Source: Linderina pennispora
Lineage: Eukaryota; Kickxellomycota; Kickxellomycetes; Kickxellales; Kickxellaceae
Assembly: GCF_002104995.1 (NCBI RefSeq)
Contig: NW_024468253.1
Coordinates: forward strand, 682,001 to 746,000
Direction: 5' to 3'
DNA: 64,000 nucleotides
In this document: one piece after another, positions 45,298 through 55,151 of the stretch
How positions within the stretch are numbered: the first letter of the stretch is position 1
Layout of the letters: every line of letters begins with the position of its first letter
Notes under the pieces: model-generated
The model's database searches: none
What the model saw: only the letters and a program-made list of their open reading frames with translations
Told to the model about the DNA's origin: nothing
Made by a program: the position numbers and the translations under genes

Positions 45298-46322
45298 ACC
45301 AGCGCAAGATTCGTTTTTTCTTGGACCGACATACCCAAACACACGGACACTACATCCCCCTTTCCTCTTTTTTTGCCTCCTGGTACTATTTCTTTAGCAC
45401 TCTTTTCCGCCCCTGTTGTCTGACCCCTGAGTATTTGTCATACAACTTCCATCTAGCAACTCTCTTTTTCTTTCTTGGTCGTTAGAGCACCGTGCCCCAA
45501 GGTACCAGCTCGCGTGCGCTTTTATAAAACTGGCAGCGCCACCCAGGAATTGCTTCTCTGCCGAGCATTTCTAGACCTACCTATTTGGAAAAGCGACTGG
45601 TAAGTATCCCAGGTCTTTGGCCCCTTTTGCATTGCTCGTGTGCACCTGGAAGTAACACGCTACGTGTATGACAAGAAACGGAATTGGCATTGCACAAGTT
45701 CCTGTTTTGTTCTTGGCTTCTCCACACCTTGTCTGCACCGCTTTGCTTCCCTCGCTCTGTGCATCCACAACCCCAGCTGACCGCATGGCAAGCAAGGAGC
45801 AGCACGGTCGATATGTGCGTGTGCGCAATGATTTTTCATCCAAAAAAAAAACTTTTGCTCGGCCTATTTCTTTTTTTTTTTTTTTTTTTGGATTTTTCTA
45901 CCTTGGACGAGATTCGTCAATCTCTATTTTGGTACCCCCCTGTCCGGGCAACTTACCCTGCCCTTCCGGAACACATATCTTGTGTACTGATCCGCGGTTC
46001 TCTTTCTGGTACCCAGTGCGTGGCAGCTCTGCCCCACTTTTTCTCTGCAGAGCACGACATGGCCGTTGTGATTCGGAAAATGGGCTGGCTCAGTAGCACA
46101 GAATGCATGGATGCATGCGTGTGTCTAGCAAGAGGAGGCTGCTGGAAAACTCTCAGACGTGGGGATTCACAGTTGGCATACGATAGCCACGAAGCTGCTA
46201 ATCGCCCTAGCCTTGGTGCTCCTTTATCTGCTACCCCTTTATTTGCTGGCGCTGCTCTTGTGCCAGAGGGCAGGGAGGGCGAACGATGAACCCCGATTTA
46301 ACGAAGCTTCTTTTTTGAGGGT

Positions 46323-46329
46323 TATATAA
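46323..46329 (+). promoter_or_regulatory. Candidate proximal TATA box
   Basis: TATATAA lies about 400 nt upstream of the ATG at 46731 and is followed by a strongly C/T-rich leader. Confidence 0.4.
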
Positions 46330-46730
46330 GGCAGGCAGCCAGTCAGCACTTCCTGCTCCCTACAGTACCCGGCCACTTTAAAATATCTGCAGCTCACTCC
46401 CGCATCTCCCGCATCTCCCAAATCTCAAACTTCCCTTTTTGCTGTTCATCCACTGGGCTGGAACACAGTGCGTCCTGTACTAATTTCCTGTCCATTCTTC
46501 CCTGGTCTCTTTTCGCTCTTGTACTTTTAGCTCTTCGCTCCTCCCTTCTTGTCTCGACCGCATTTTTCTTTCTAGCTCTCGGCGCTTGCATTCCATCCTC
46601 CTCTGCACGGCATACGGTTTGCCTTTCTTACCAAGCATTTGGGGAAGGCAGTCACGCAAGCTAGCTGTACCATTCCACCTCAATCTCAACAGATATAGCG
46701 AGGGCGAGTACTTTTTATTTTCAAAGCTCA

Positions 46731-49700
46731 ATGACCAACGACAACGGTCGTCCTCTAGCCCTCCGCCCCAGCCAATCCACCATCGCCTCCACATCATCAA
46801 TGTCGGTTCCAACGACTACGGCTCTCCCACCGTTCGCATACCACAACACACACTACCCCTCAGCAGCTATGCATCGCCGCAACTCAGCGTCAGCATCGCC
46901 CGAGCATCAGCCACGAGGCGCCAGCACCAACAGCACTCAGACAGCAGCATTCCCACCGGCCCAGCAGCACCTGCGGTACGAACAATATCGGCGCGATGAG
47001 CCCGAATACGGCAGACCTATTCAGCAACATCCAGGATCATTTGGCGGCCCCCAGCGGCTACAGCCACCTATGCACGGCCGCATCGCCGGGCAGCCCTCTA
47101 TGCCGGGCTACCATGTACAGCAGTCGCCGCCACAGCAAATGGCAACCAGTGCCGCTCGGCCACAATACCCGTACATGCAACAGCAGCCGCCGCCGCAGCA
47201 GCAACAGCAACAGCAGCAGGCCACCCGGACAGGGGCTTCATCAGCAGCAGCCAAGCCGCCTTCGCACCACCCAGCCGCAACACATGCGTCGTCGTCGTCG
47301 TCGTCGTCCTCTCACTTGCATCGTCCATACGACTTGCATTCACCAGCAACATCGTCGCGCACATTCTGGAACCACTACGAGACTAGCCTGCTGGTGCAGC
47401 TGTGGCTCGAGTTTGAGCCCCAGTTCATGGCCAACAAACGCAATGCCGGCGTATGGGCGCAGCTTGCGGAGCGTCTGACGGAGCGGTCCGGCAGACACCG
47501 TACCGTGCGTGAGTGCCGGATAAAGTGGAAGAACATGTGGGCCAAACACAGGGTACGTATATAGTGTCAATTGAGGGGTTTTGCATTGCTTTGCGTTGCT
47601 GCTGGTGCTGCTGTAGTGCTCCCGGCCACTGCAGCTGCCTGTAGGTGGAAACAGAGGTGTAAGGAGGCGCGGTGCGGGGGAAATTGGGGGATGGTGGTAT
47701 ACGCCTCGTTTTTTTCTCTTACCAACCCCGTTTGTCCCTTGCGTATACGAGCACTTGTCTTGCTTATGTGAGCCAAAATGCCGTGCAATATTGCTCTTGT
47801 GGCCTCCATTGTCTGACACCCATTTCTCTTCATCTGCTCTGCTTTTTCATTGTAGGACCTGGCAAATGCGACACACATGAGCTGGGACGCTAAGCTGCGA
47901 GAGTTCCCTCATTACTCTGAATTCGTCGAGATCAAGCAGCGCAGCTCCATGCAGTCATCAAACGAGTAAGTGCATCCATCTTGTTTTTTCTCGTGTCCTT
48001 GGGTTCCCGGGTATTTTGCGCACTTATCATGCATGTTCCCTCAGTCCCGATGCTGATCATCTGGCTACATCCTCCTCTTGTGCTGGCTTGAGAGCTTGTT
48101 TTCTTTGCAATCTATTTTGATAAACCAAAAAAGCGCCGGTTCACGGGCCATTTTGCTATCTGCTTTGCCATCTCCCGTGTTCCTTGTTTTTCCCCTGGCA
48201 AGCTCGCATTCACAACAGCCAGTCGAGGTTGAATTGGCCTTATTTGGGCAATGTGAGTTGAGGTTGAACTCAGTGCCACTATGTCGACTAAGTTCGAACA
48301 ATGGCCCGCTTCGCTGAAAGTCTGTTTGCCCACATGGCCAGCCATCACCGCACAAGTTTCTATTTACGTCGCAGATGGCGGTGGGATGGCAGATCATCCG
48401 CCCTTAATGGGCACATTTGTTTGAGCTGCCCCATTCTGCCCGGCCCATTTCGCACGCACTTGCCCGCATACACATCCACACGCACATCTCTGGCGAAAGT
48501 GGCTCTCGATCGCAGAAACAGCCAGCGTGCAGGTTTTGCACTGGACCCCACTATGATCATGCTCGATTATTGAGCGGCTGCTGGTTTCTAACCGCACCAG
48601 CCGCTCCCTGTCTTTTTCATAACGTGACGCATGGCGTGCCAATCCCCTGATGCGCATCCCACCTTCCATGCTGGCTGGCGTGGGCTTTCTTTGAAGCTAT
48701 GATACATGGCTCTTCCCCCCTTGCCATTCTGGACAATGATAGGCATTTCTACTTGTTCGCAATGCTCTTCATCTCCTCCTCATGCCGCGGTTGATTGCAC
48801 CAAAAGGGAGGCAATCCCCTCTCCGCCCGCATCCTCACTCCCCGCTTGCTTGACACATCAATCGCTGAGTAAAATTTTTCATCGTGTTCACGCTTAAGGT
48901 ATAAATGCCGGCGGTGCAGCAGGTTTCCGACAAGCTGTTCTCGAACACAGCACTGGGGTTGATCGCGCATTGCCTGTTTGGATTTTTGTATGGTGCAGCT
49001 TGGCAATCGGACTGGCCCAGTATGCGAGTTCTGCTACTTTTTGTTTTGTGTTCAGTTGCTAAATGGGAATTACATTGCCGACAATCGGTACTGTGCTACG
49101 TTCCTTCACCGCCCTATCCAATCCGTAGTCATGCCGGCTCTGAGGGCAAGCAGTCGCCACCAGAGGAGGATCACCGCGCAGCTGTCGCAGCACACTCGGC
49201 TGCAGTGTCCGTTATCAGAGATGAGAATCGGCAGCAGCAGTCTCTGCCCACCCACCTTCCGATGTCGGCAACTGACCCAAGGCATCCCCACTACCATGGC
49301 CCGTACCATGTCAACCGGCCGATCTATGCAATGGAATCGGTGTCAGACCAGCGCAGTACAGTGTCGCCACTGGTCGCCGAGAGCGGGCGACTGCACAGTG
49401 GAGGGCAATCTCTGGAACAAAGCAGCGATCTCCAGTCGGCATCTCCTGGACGCCAGTATCGGGCCAAAGGCAGCATCAGCTTGCATATGAAAGGCATGGA
49501 GAGTGGACCGCATGGGCATCCGCATACACAGATGCGGACGATCCCGCCGCTGGCATTGGCGCCAGCACACCAAGCCGTGTCTTCCCCAATGAAGCCTCCA
49601 ATGCAGCCGCTGACACCTCAGCAGCTGCAGAGCGAGCATGATGCTGGACGGCGTTCGTCATTGGCATCGATTCTGGCCGACAACCAGGGCCCGTATCCGC

Positions 49701-50542
49701 ATGCCCCGCGCCCCTCGTCTACCACCCCGACCAGGCCCATCCAGCAGCAGCACTCTGGAATTCGCCACCTACTTGCACCGGACACCCGTAGGAATTCGGA
49801 GGACGACATGCACCAGCGTCGCGTGCGCGGCGAGTACCGGGATACTGCGGCTGTCAGTACTCCGGGCCGTGTGGCTGCTGGCCACTCGTCGCAGCCCAGC
49901 ACGAGCAACTCTTCATCGGACATTCCTGAGATGATGCGCCAGTTTGACTACGAACCCCGGGATCCGTCTGACCCGGCATATGTGCGCGGCGAGCGGCAGC
50001 ACATCGACATGCTGGTCGAGCGTATGCGCAACATGGCCAGCTTGGCGTCGCCGAGCGAACTGTCTAGCATTGCCCAGCAGATTCTCTTGTATGTCGAGTC
50101 TGAGAGCCGGCGGCGCCAGATGCAAAGCGAGCGACATGACCGCGTCGTCGCCATTCTGGCGGACATCATCTCCAACACTCCTGTATCGACACCAGCCACT
50201 GCTGCCTCCCGGCGCTCATCGGTGATGCAGGAGTGGGTGCAGCAGCCAGTCGCTGGTAGTCGGCGCGGGTCAGACAACCAGCAGTTGGTACTGGCACCAG
50301 CGGTCCGAGGCAGCCAGTCCGTGCTCACTTCTGCTGCTATCGCTCCAACTCCAACAGCCTCTGTCACGGAGGACGCACGCAGCCCAGCAGCTGATAGTGA
50401 GTCTGTGCAGCGCAGCTTTCAAGCAGCGGGCCACCGCAGTGAGTCGCTGCCGACAATCTCGCCGATCATGTCATCGCGTGGGTCGCCGGCTGTCTCTGAT
50501 GCGCATGCTCCCCAGCAGTCTCCCTCACGGGCGTCTAACTAA
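46731..50542 (+). CDS. Trihelix (Myb/SANT-like) DNA-binding protein with long disordered regions, two introns
   Basis: The predicted protein has about 781 aa. Residues 1-205 are Gln/Pro/Ser-rich with CAG and TCG codon runs near 47195-47310. Then comes a tryptophan-spaced helical domain (SRTFWNHYETSLLVQLWLEF, NAGVWAQLAERLTERSGRHR, then VRECRIKWKNMWAKHR) that matches trihelix/Myb-SANT-like DNA-binding folds. Introns are 47553-47855 and 47966-49128; both junctions keep frame (KHR|DLANATHMSWDAKLREFP and SSNE/D|HAGSEGKQSPPEED). The long C-terminal exon is Ser/Gln/Pro-rich with a helical stretch SPSELSSIAQQILLYVESES. A nuclear transcription-regulator role is inferred. The target is unknown. No frame changes were needed. 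Confidence 0.7.
47553..47855 (+). other. Intron 1 of the trihelix-like gene (303 nt)
   Basis: The donor is GTACGT and the acceptor is CATTGTAG after a T-rich tract. The phase-0 junction AGG|GAC continues the DNA-binding domain. Confidence 0.75.
47966..49128 (+). other. Intron 2 of the trihelix-like gene (1,163 nt)
   Basis: The donor is GTAAGT at 47966. The acceptor TCCGTAG ending at 49128 gives an in-frame junction (GA|T CAT GCC). An alternative acceptor TTCAG ending at 49055 would hit a stop at once. An internal exon around 48,905-49,020 cannot be excluded. Confidence 0.55.
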
Positions 50543-51403
50543 ACTGTGATACCTTCACTAGGTTCATTCATAAGCGTTGCGTACATGCGAAGATGCATTA
50601 AGAAACAGGAGCGACTCAGTGGCATCACCCACTGAATTACAATACTTGCTTATACTTTCATCATAATTAGTAATCTTCATCCTTGCTGCCTGTCGATATG
50701 CCTGTAAAAGGAATCGTTCGACAGGTACCCTTTTGAATACATAATCACATTTTTAGTCAGCTATATAATCTTCAGTTTTTACCTCAAAATACACGCTCTT
50801 GCCACAGGCGTCCAACCACACCTTATATACCAACCCATTCATAGTCCTCGTCTCAATATATCACTCTTCCCACCCCGCACACCGCAGTTGCCCTTTATCT
50901 CTTCATCCACATCTTTCATCCACATCTTTCGTCTACATTTCCCTTCCACATGCATAGCTCGTTCACTCTATGCAAATGGTTGCGTGATCCACGGGCAGTA
51001 CGATCGTGGGGCTTCTGGATCTAGGCGTTCTTATCTTGCCAGCGGATTTTGCTTAAGCTCTCATTTGCCTTCGCTCCATGGCGGGTCACCCGCCCTTCCA
51101 CAGTCCTGTGTACCCACTAGCTCTGCCAGCGATTGCGACCTGGAGAGAGATGAGAAATCTGAGGCAGACCACTGCAAACAGCTCGGCTTACAAACAATCT
51201 CATTAGCTGAGTACTCAAGGTGTCGATGCGGCTCGGGGAGCCGATAACCCACCGCTTTGTTGGCTTTGGGGCCAGCTCTCATCAAATTTTTCCTTGACTG
51301 CTCTCTTTCTGCTCCGATTTGTTCCTAGCTTTTTCATTTCGCGCCTCATCTCGCACCCGCTCTTTTCTCGTTTGCTTTCTACATTCACGTTATTTATTCA
51401 GCC
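50543..51403. other. Intergenic region before eIF2A
   Basis: The region is AT-rich. TATATAA is at 50762-50768 and a C/T-rich zone covers 50820-50960. No gene is recognised. A long or spliced 5' leader for eIF2A is possible. Confidence 0.4.
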
Positions 51404-53182
51404 ATGACGGACCGGGAGCCCACACAGTTTGCATTCCGCACATTGAAGGATCTTGGTGTTTGCAATGCGCCGCCATACGCCAGCAACCTTCCGTTGGCCG
51501 ATAAGCCCACAGAGGAGGTCAAGGCTCTGAGATACAGCCCCGACGGGCAGTACCTGGCGTGGGCTATCACCAAGGAGGTCCGGATTGTTGATGCGTTTAC
51601 GCAGCAGACAGTCTCCGTCATCCCTCTGGCAAATGTCGCCGACGTGCAGTTCTCTCCGCGCGGCACATACGTGATGACATGGGAGCGGTACAGCAAGTCT
51701 GACGACCCCAGCGTGAGCAACAACCTGAAGGTGTGGGTGACAAAGACGGCTGAGCAGTGCGGGCGGTTTGTGCAAAAGGCGTATGCAGACTGGGCTCTGC
51801 AGTGGACGGATGACGAGCAGTTCTGCGCCAAGCTGTATTCGGGTGAGGTGCGGTTCTTTGCACCGGCAGCGATGCAGAAGCCAGCGATGGTGCTGAAGCT
51901 CGACAATGTCTCGACGTTCTCACTGTCCCCCGGACTGTCGCCTTCGGTGGCAGTGTTTGTGCCCGAGAAGGGCGGCAAGCCGGCGCTGGTGCGCATGTAC
52001 ACTGTGGGCAGCTTTGCGCGGCCAGTGGCCAACAAGACGTTCTTCAACGCCGACAAGGTCGAGTTTTACTGGCACAAACTGGGCACCAATCTGCTGGTCC
52101 TGACGCAGACCGAGGTTGACAGAACAGGTCGGAGCTACTACGGCGAGTCGAGTCTGTATTTCATGGCGGCAGCAGGCAACTTTGACTGCCGCGTGACGCT
52201 GGACAAGGAGGGTCCGATCCACGACGTCGCCTGGAGCCCCGTCGAGAAAGAGTTTGTAGTGATCTACGGCTTCATGCCGGCGAAAGCGGCGCTGTTCAAC
52301 CATCGCGCTGAGGAGGTCTTTGACCTCGGCGTCGCACCGCGCAACTTTGTGCGCTTCAACCCGCACGGCCGCGTGCTGGCCATCGCTGGCTTTGGTAACC
52401 TGTCGGGCCAGGTTGACCTGTGGGACCGCAAGAAGCTCAAGAAGATCGGGACTGTCGACGCCCACGGTTCGTCGATGTGTGAGTGGGGTCCCGACGGTCG
52501 GTATCTGATGGCTGCGACTCTGTCGCCGCGTCTGCGTGTCGACAACGGCATCAAGATCTGGCACTACTCGGGTTCGCTCGTGTACAACCAAGACATGACC
52601 GAGCTGTATCAGGTCGACTGGCGTCCGGCTAGCGTAGCCAAGTTCCCGCAGCAGCGCTCCGCTCTGAGCCCGGTGCCTGCTGGTCTCACTGTGATTGCCC
52701 CCAGCGTTAAGCCCACTGCCAAGCCCTCCGGTGCCTACCGCCCGCCGCATGCACGCAACCGCCCAGCCGGTGATGACTCGCCTCGGTCTCTGTCTGACAT
52801 GGCTGAGCGCAAGGCCTTTGGCGGCGTTGTCAATGCCAACCGTGCTGTGCCTGGCGCTCCTGCCAAGGTGCCTGTGGGTGCGAGCCCGGAGCAGGCAAGC
52901 AAGTCGAAGAATCGCCGCCGCAACCGCGGCAAGAAGAGCAGCGAGGAGAAGGCCGAGGCCAAGCCCGAGTCCCCGAAGCCAGAGGAGCCGATTACCGAGG
53001 TCGATATTCTGAAGAAGGTGCGGAACATCAAGAAGAAGATTGGTCAGATCGAGGCCCTGGAGGTGCGCAAGAACAGCGGCGAGACTCTGGAGGCGAACCA
53101 GATCGCCAAGATTGCTTCCAAGGTCAGTCTTGAGACCGAGATCGAGCAACTCAACCAGAAGCTTGCCAAGCTTTCCGCCTGA
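51404..53182 (+). CDS. EIF2A: Eukaryotic translation initiation factor 2A (592 aa, intact)
   Basis: This is a WD40-type initiation factor that can deliver Met-tRNA to the 40S subunit independently of eIF2 and is linked to stress and non-AUG initiation. The beta-propeller region runs through about residue 420: VKALRYSPDGQYLAWAITKE, MTWERYSKSDDPSVSNNLKV, EGPIHDVAWSPVEKEFVVIY, VRFNPHGRVLAIAGFGNLSG and WGPDGRYLMAATLSPRLRVD. A PYRPPHAR-like basic linker (GAYRPPHARNRP), a Lys-rich segment and a terminal coiled-coil helix (KVRNIKKKIGQIEALEVRK) follow. The frame is unbroken from ATG 51404 to TGA at 53180-53182, and both length and domain order match the family. Confidence 0.95.
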   Translation: MTDREPTQFAFRTLKDLGVCNAPPYASNLPLADKPTEEVKALRYSPDGQYLAWAITKEVRIVDAFTQQTVSVIPLANVADVQFSPRGTYVMTWERYSKSDDPSVSNNLKVWVTKTAEQCGRFVQKAYADWALQWTDDEQFCAKLYSGEVRFFAPAAMQKPAMVLKLDNVSTFSLSPGLSPSVAVFVPEKGGKPALVRMYTVGSFARPVANKTFFNADKVEFYWHKLGTNLLVLTQTEVDRTGRSYYGESSLYFMAAAGNFDCRVTLDKEGPIHDVAWSPVEKEFVVIYGFMPAKAALFNHRAEEVFDLGVAPRNFVRFNPHGRVLAIAGFGNLSGQVDLWDRKKLKKIGTVDAHGSSMCEWGPDGRYLMAATLSPRLRVDNGIKIWHYSGSLVYNQDMTELYQVDWRPASVAKFPQQRSALSPVPAGLTVIAPSVKPTAKPSGAYRPPHARNRPAGDDSPRSLSDMAERKAFGGVVNANRAVPGAPAKVPVGASPEQASKSKNRRRNRGKKSSEEKAEAKPESPKPEEPITEVDILKKVRNIKKKIGQIEALEVRKNSGETLEANQIAKIASKVSLETEIEQLNQKLAKLSA

Positions 53183-54105
53183 TCTCCTACGTCTGAGCTG
53201 GTTCCAAGTGGCAGGATAGCATTTTATTGAGCACCGATAAATAGACTCTGTTTAGCGAGATGCAGGCTGACTGCAGCGGTATCTGGGCACCAGCGGTGTC
53301 CTGAGATTTAATCTTTTTGGCTTGCCTGAGCATGCCGCACGCTGCGTACGCAGGTACTGGGATGATTATAGCGGCCCATCCCAGTGCCAACCGGTGTCTG
53401 ACAGAACAGGCTACTCGCAATGTCTCAGGTAGCCAGCCAAGACACCCCGACAAGATTCCATCACGCCGGTTACGCGTCACCCGAGATTGATCCATCTGGA
53501 CAGACTGTGGGCTGCGAATCGTGCCAAGAAATCCCCTGGTGAGGCGTGGCCCACAGTGGTAGGAGAGGACAAGAGGATATCTAAAAATGTTTATGCAGCC
53601 CTGGCCGCAGTCAGGGTGAGTTTGTTAGGCGATGAAAGCTGAACAGGTTTACAATCAAGAAGCCCAAGAGTGCTGACAGCTATCCACAGTTTGTTGGAGT
53701 TATTCCGCATCTGACACCATTCCTCAGTGGGTGCAGCAAATTAGGGATGCGCACTTGGCCGCAGCCTCTGTCGGCGCCGACTATGACTAATCGATAGTCT
53801 GAACCAGTCTGCACCAGTCGGACAAGGTTAATATTTGCTATTGTTTATTATTGCTCTTTTGGAACCGTGTCCGCCGAAGCTTCCAAAACAGCTGACCAAT
53901 ATTTGCGAATGCGTCGATACCATGCCCATGCAAGGAACCACGTCGAGCATTTCTCCTGCCTTTCTGGCGAGCCTTTAAAAGCCTGCATCGCGCATCCTCA
54001 AGTTCCTTATTCTTTCCTCTCTATTCGACGCTTCTCTATACTTTGTCTCTTCTACAGGACTTTGCCAATATATCCAAGTCCAAGTCCAAGTCCATCAACA
54101 ACACC
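53183..54105. other. Intergenic region with hexamer repeat in the leader
   Basis: No gene is recognised across about 900 nt. Close to the right end, TCCAAG is repeated three and a half times at 54073-54094. A weak TATA-like TTTAAAA lies at 53974-53980. Confidence 0.45.
54073..54094 (+). repeat. Hexanucleotide repeat (TCCAAG x3.5)
   Basis: This is a perfect short tandem repeat just upstream of the ATG of the 67-aa ORF. Confidence 0.85.
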
Positions 54106-54309
54106 ATGCCTGCTGTCAACAGCAACAACACAAATTTCCAGGCGTCGAGGAGACGCTCGAGTTCTAGCAGCGTGTCGTTTGCCATGCGCGCCAGACTATC
54201 CGCTCCTAGCACAAGATACGACACAGAGTCTTTCTCGATCAGACCGTCCAAGACTGAGCGGGTCCGCGATATCATGTACTCGGTCGCAGCCCGCGTTTAT
54301 TCGCGGTGA
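54106..54309 (+). CDS. Small Ser/Arg-rich ORF (67 aa)
   Basis: The ATG at 54106 (context ACCATGCC) opens a frame of 67 residues, with a polar N-terminus, a run RRRSSSSSVSFAMRARLS and a C-terminus (SKTERVRDIMYSVAARVYSR) that could form an amphipathic helix. The favourable start context, a C/T-rich leader and codon use similar to neighbours support it. The family is not recognised. It could be a genuine small protein or the first part of a gene broken downstream. Confidence 0.45.
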   Translation: MPAVNSNNTNFQASRRRSSSSSVSFAMRARLSAPSTRYDTESFSIRPSKTERVRDIMYSVAARVYSR

Positions 54310-55151
54310 GAAAAAAAGACTACTGTAACCGGCACAACTCGCTTCTTTCCCATCTTATCTGTATCTTTATTGCCTTGCATTGGGGCTTATGTAACTAGTT
54401 TGAAATAAACCCACCTATTCCTTTTTCGGCCAGAAGGAATTGAAGTAAGCTTTGCACAAGTGGTCTGTGGACCGTGCCAGGAAAAAAAATCCTGGCACCG
54501 TGCCCGTGTTGACATTGTATACTTATTGCCTTGCAACAGCATTGTCACCCCCAAATGCCATTTCATCCGAACGTGACACCACCATGCGTGCATCTCTGGT
54601 CATCCCCTTCGTATGTAGATGGGCTTTAGCCCCATGTCACCCTGGCACAGGGAAGCCGAGGGGACCTGGGCGTCCCTGCGCCCAAATGCGGCCATATGGG
54701 GCACCGGGCCCGCAACGCCCCAATCAGCTCCAGGCCTGATTGGGATCACAGCCGATCAAGCAAAAAATATCGAGTGTCATCCTCGGCGTCACTCGAGCAA
54801 GAGCTGCTAGGCTTTGGGCGCTGTGCTGAGCATAACTTTTCTCTTCTTCCTTAGAGTTTTTCGCTCACCTTGCAGAACAACCGCCTGAATTAGCATTCAA
54901 TACAGTTTCAAGAAGGAAACCAAAGTCTTTTCTTCTGTGGCAGACACCGACGCAACCTGAAGATAACCCCCGAAAAGGTAGGCTAATGCGGGATTTCACT
55001 ACGAAACGATAGACCCAGAGCAGCAGGTTATTCTTATGCAAAGTCTCAAATTGTAACTCAATGTGCCCTTTCATATCCTGAGCGTAATAGACACCCACCC
55101 ACCTACTCTTCCCCCGCACCTTAGAACGTAGCAGCAGCAACAACAACAAAA
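54310..55151. other. Intergenic region before the GYF gene
   Basis: About 840 nt contain no recognisable gene. The sequence next to the right end (GCAGCAGCAACAACAACAAAA) is the probable leader of the GYF gene. Confidence 0.5.

Larger units (their letters stand above)
43635..46730. other. 3.1-kb gene-free region with possible distal promoter and 5' leader
   Basis: No protein-coding frame with plausible composition is present. The region carries two T runs (20 nt at 44067-44086 and 19 nt at 45871-45889), two TATA elements (TATATAAAT at 45289-45297 and TATATAA at 46323-46329), and a strong splice-donor string GTAAGTATC at 45600. These suggest that the downstream DNA-binding-protein gene has long 5' sequence, perhaps with alternative promoters and a 5'-UTR intron ending near 46692 (CTCAACAG). 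Confidence 0.4.

Noticed and set aside
51920-53149. 409-codon minus-strand frame opposite eIF2A
   Set aside because: It is the antisense shadow of an intact, highly conserved gene.
54043-54105. Upstream extension of the 67-aa ORF
   Set aside because: It would begin at a non-ATG codon and only translates the TCCAAG repeat in the leader.
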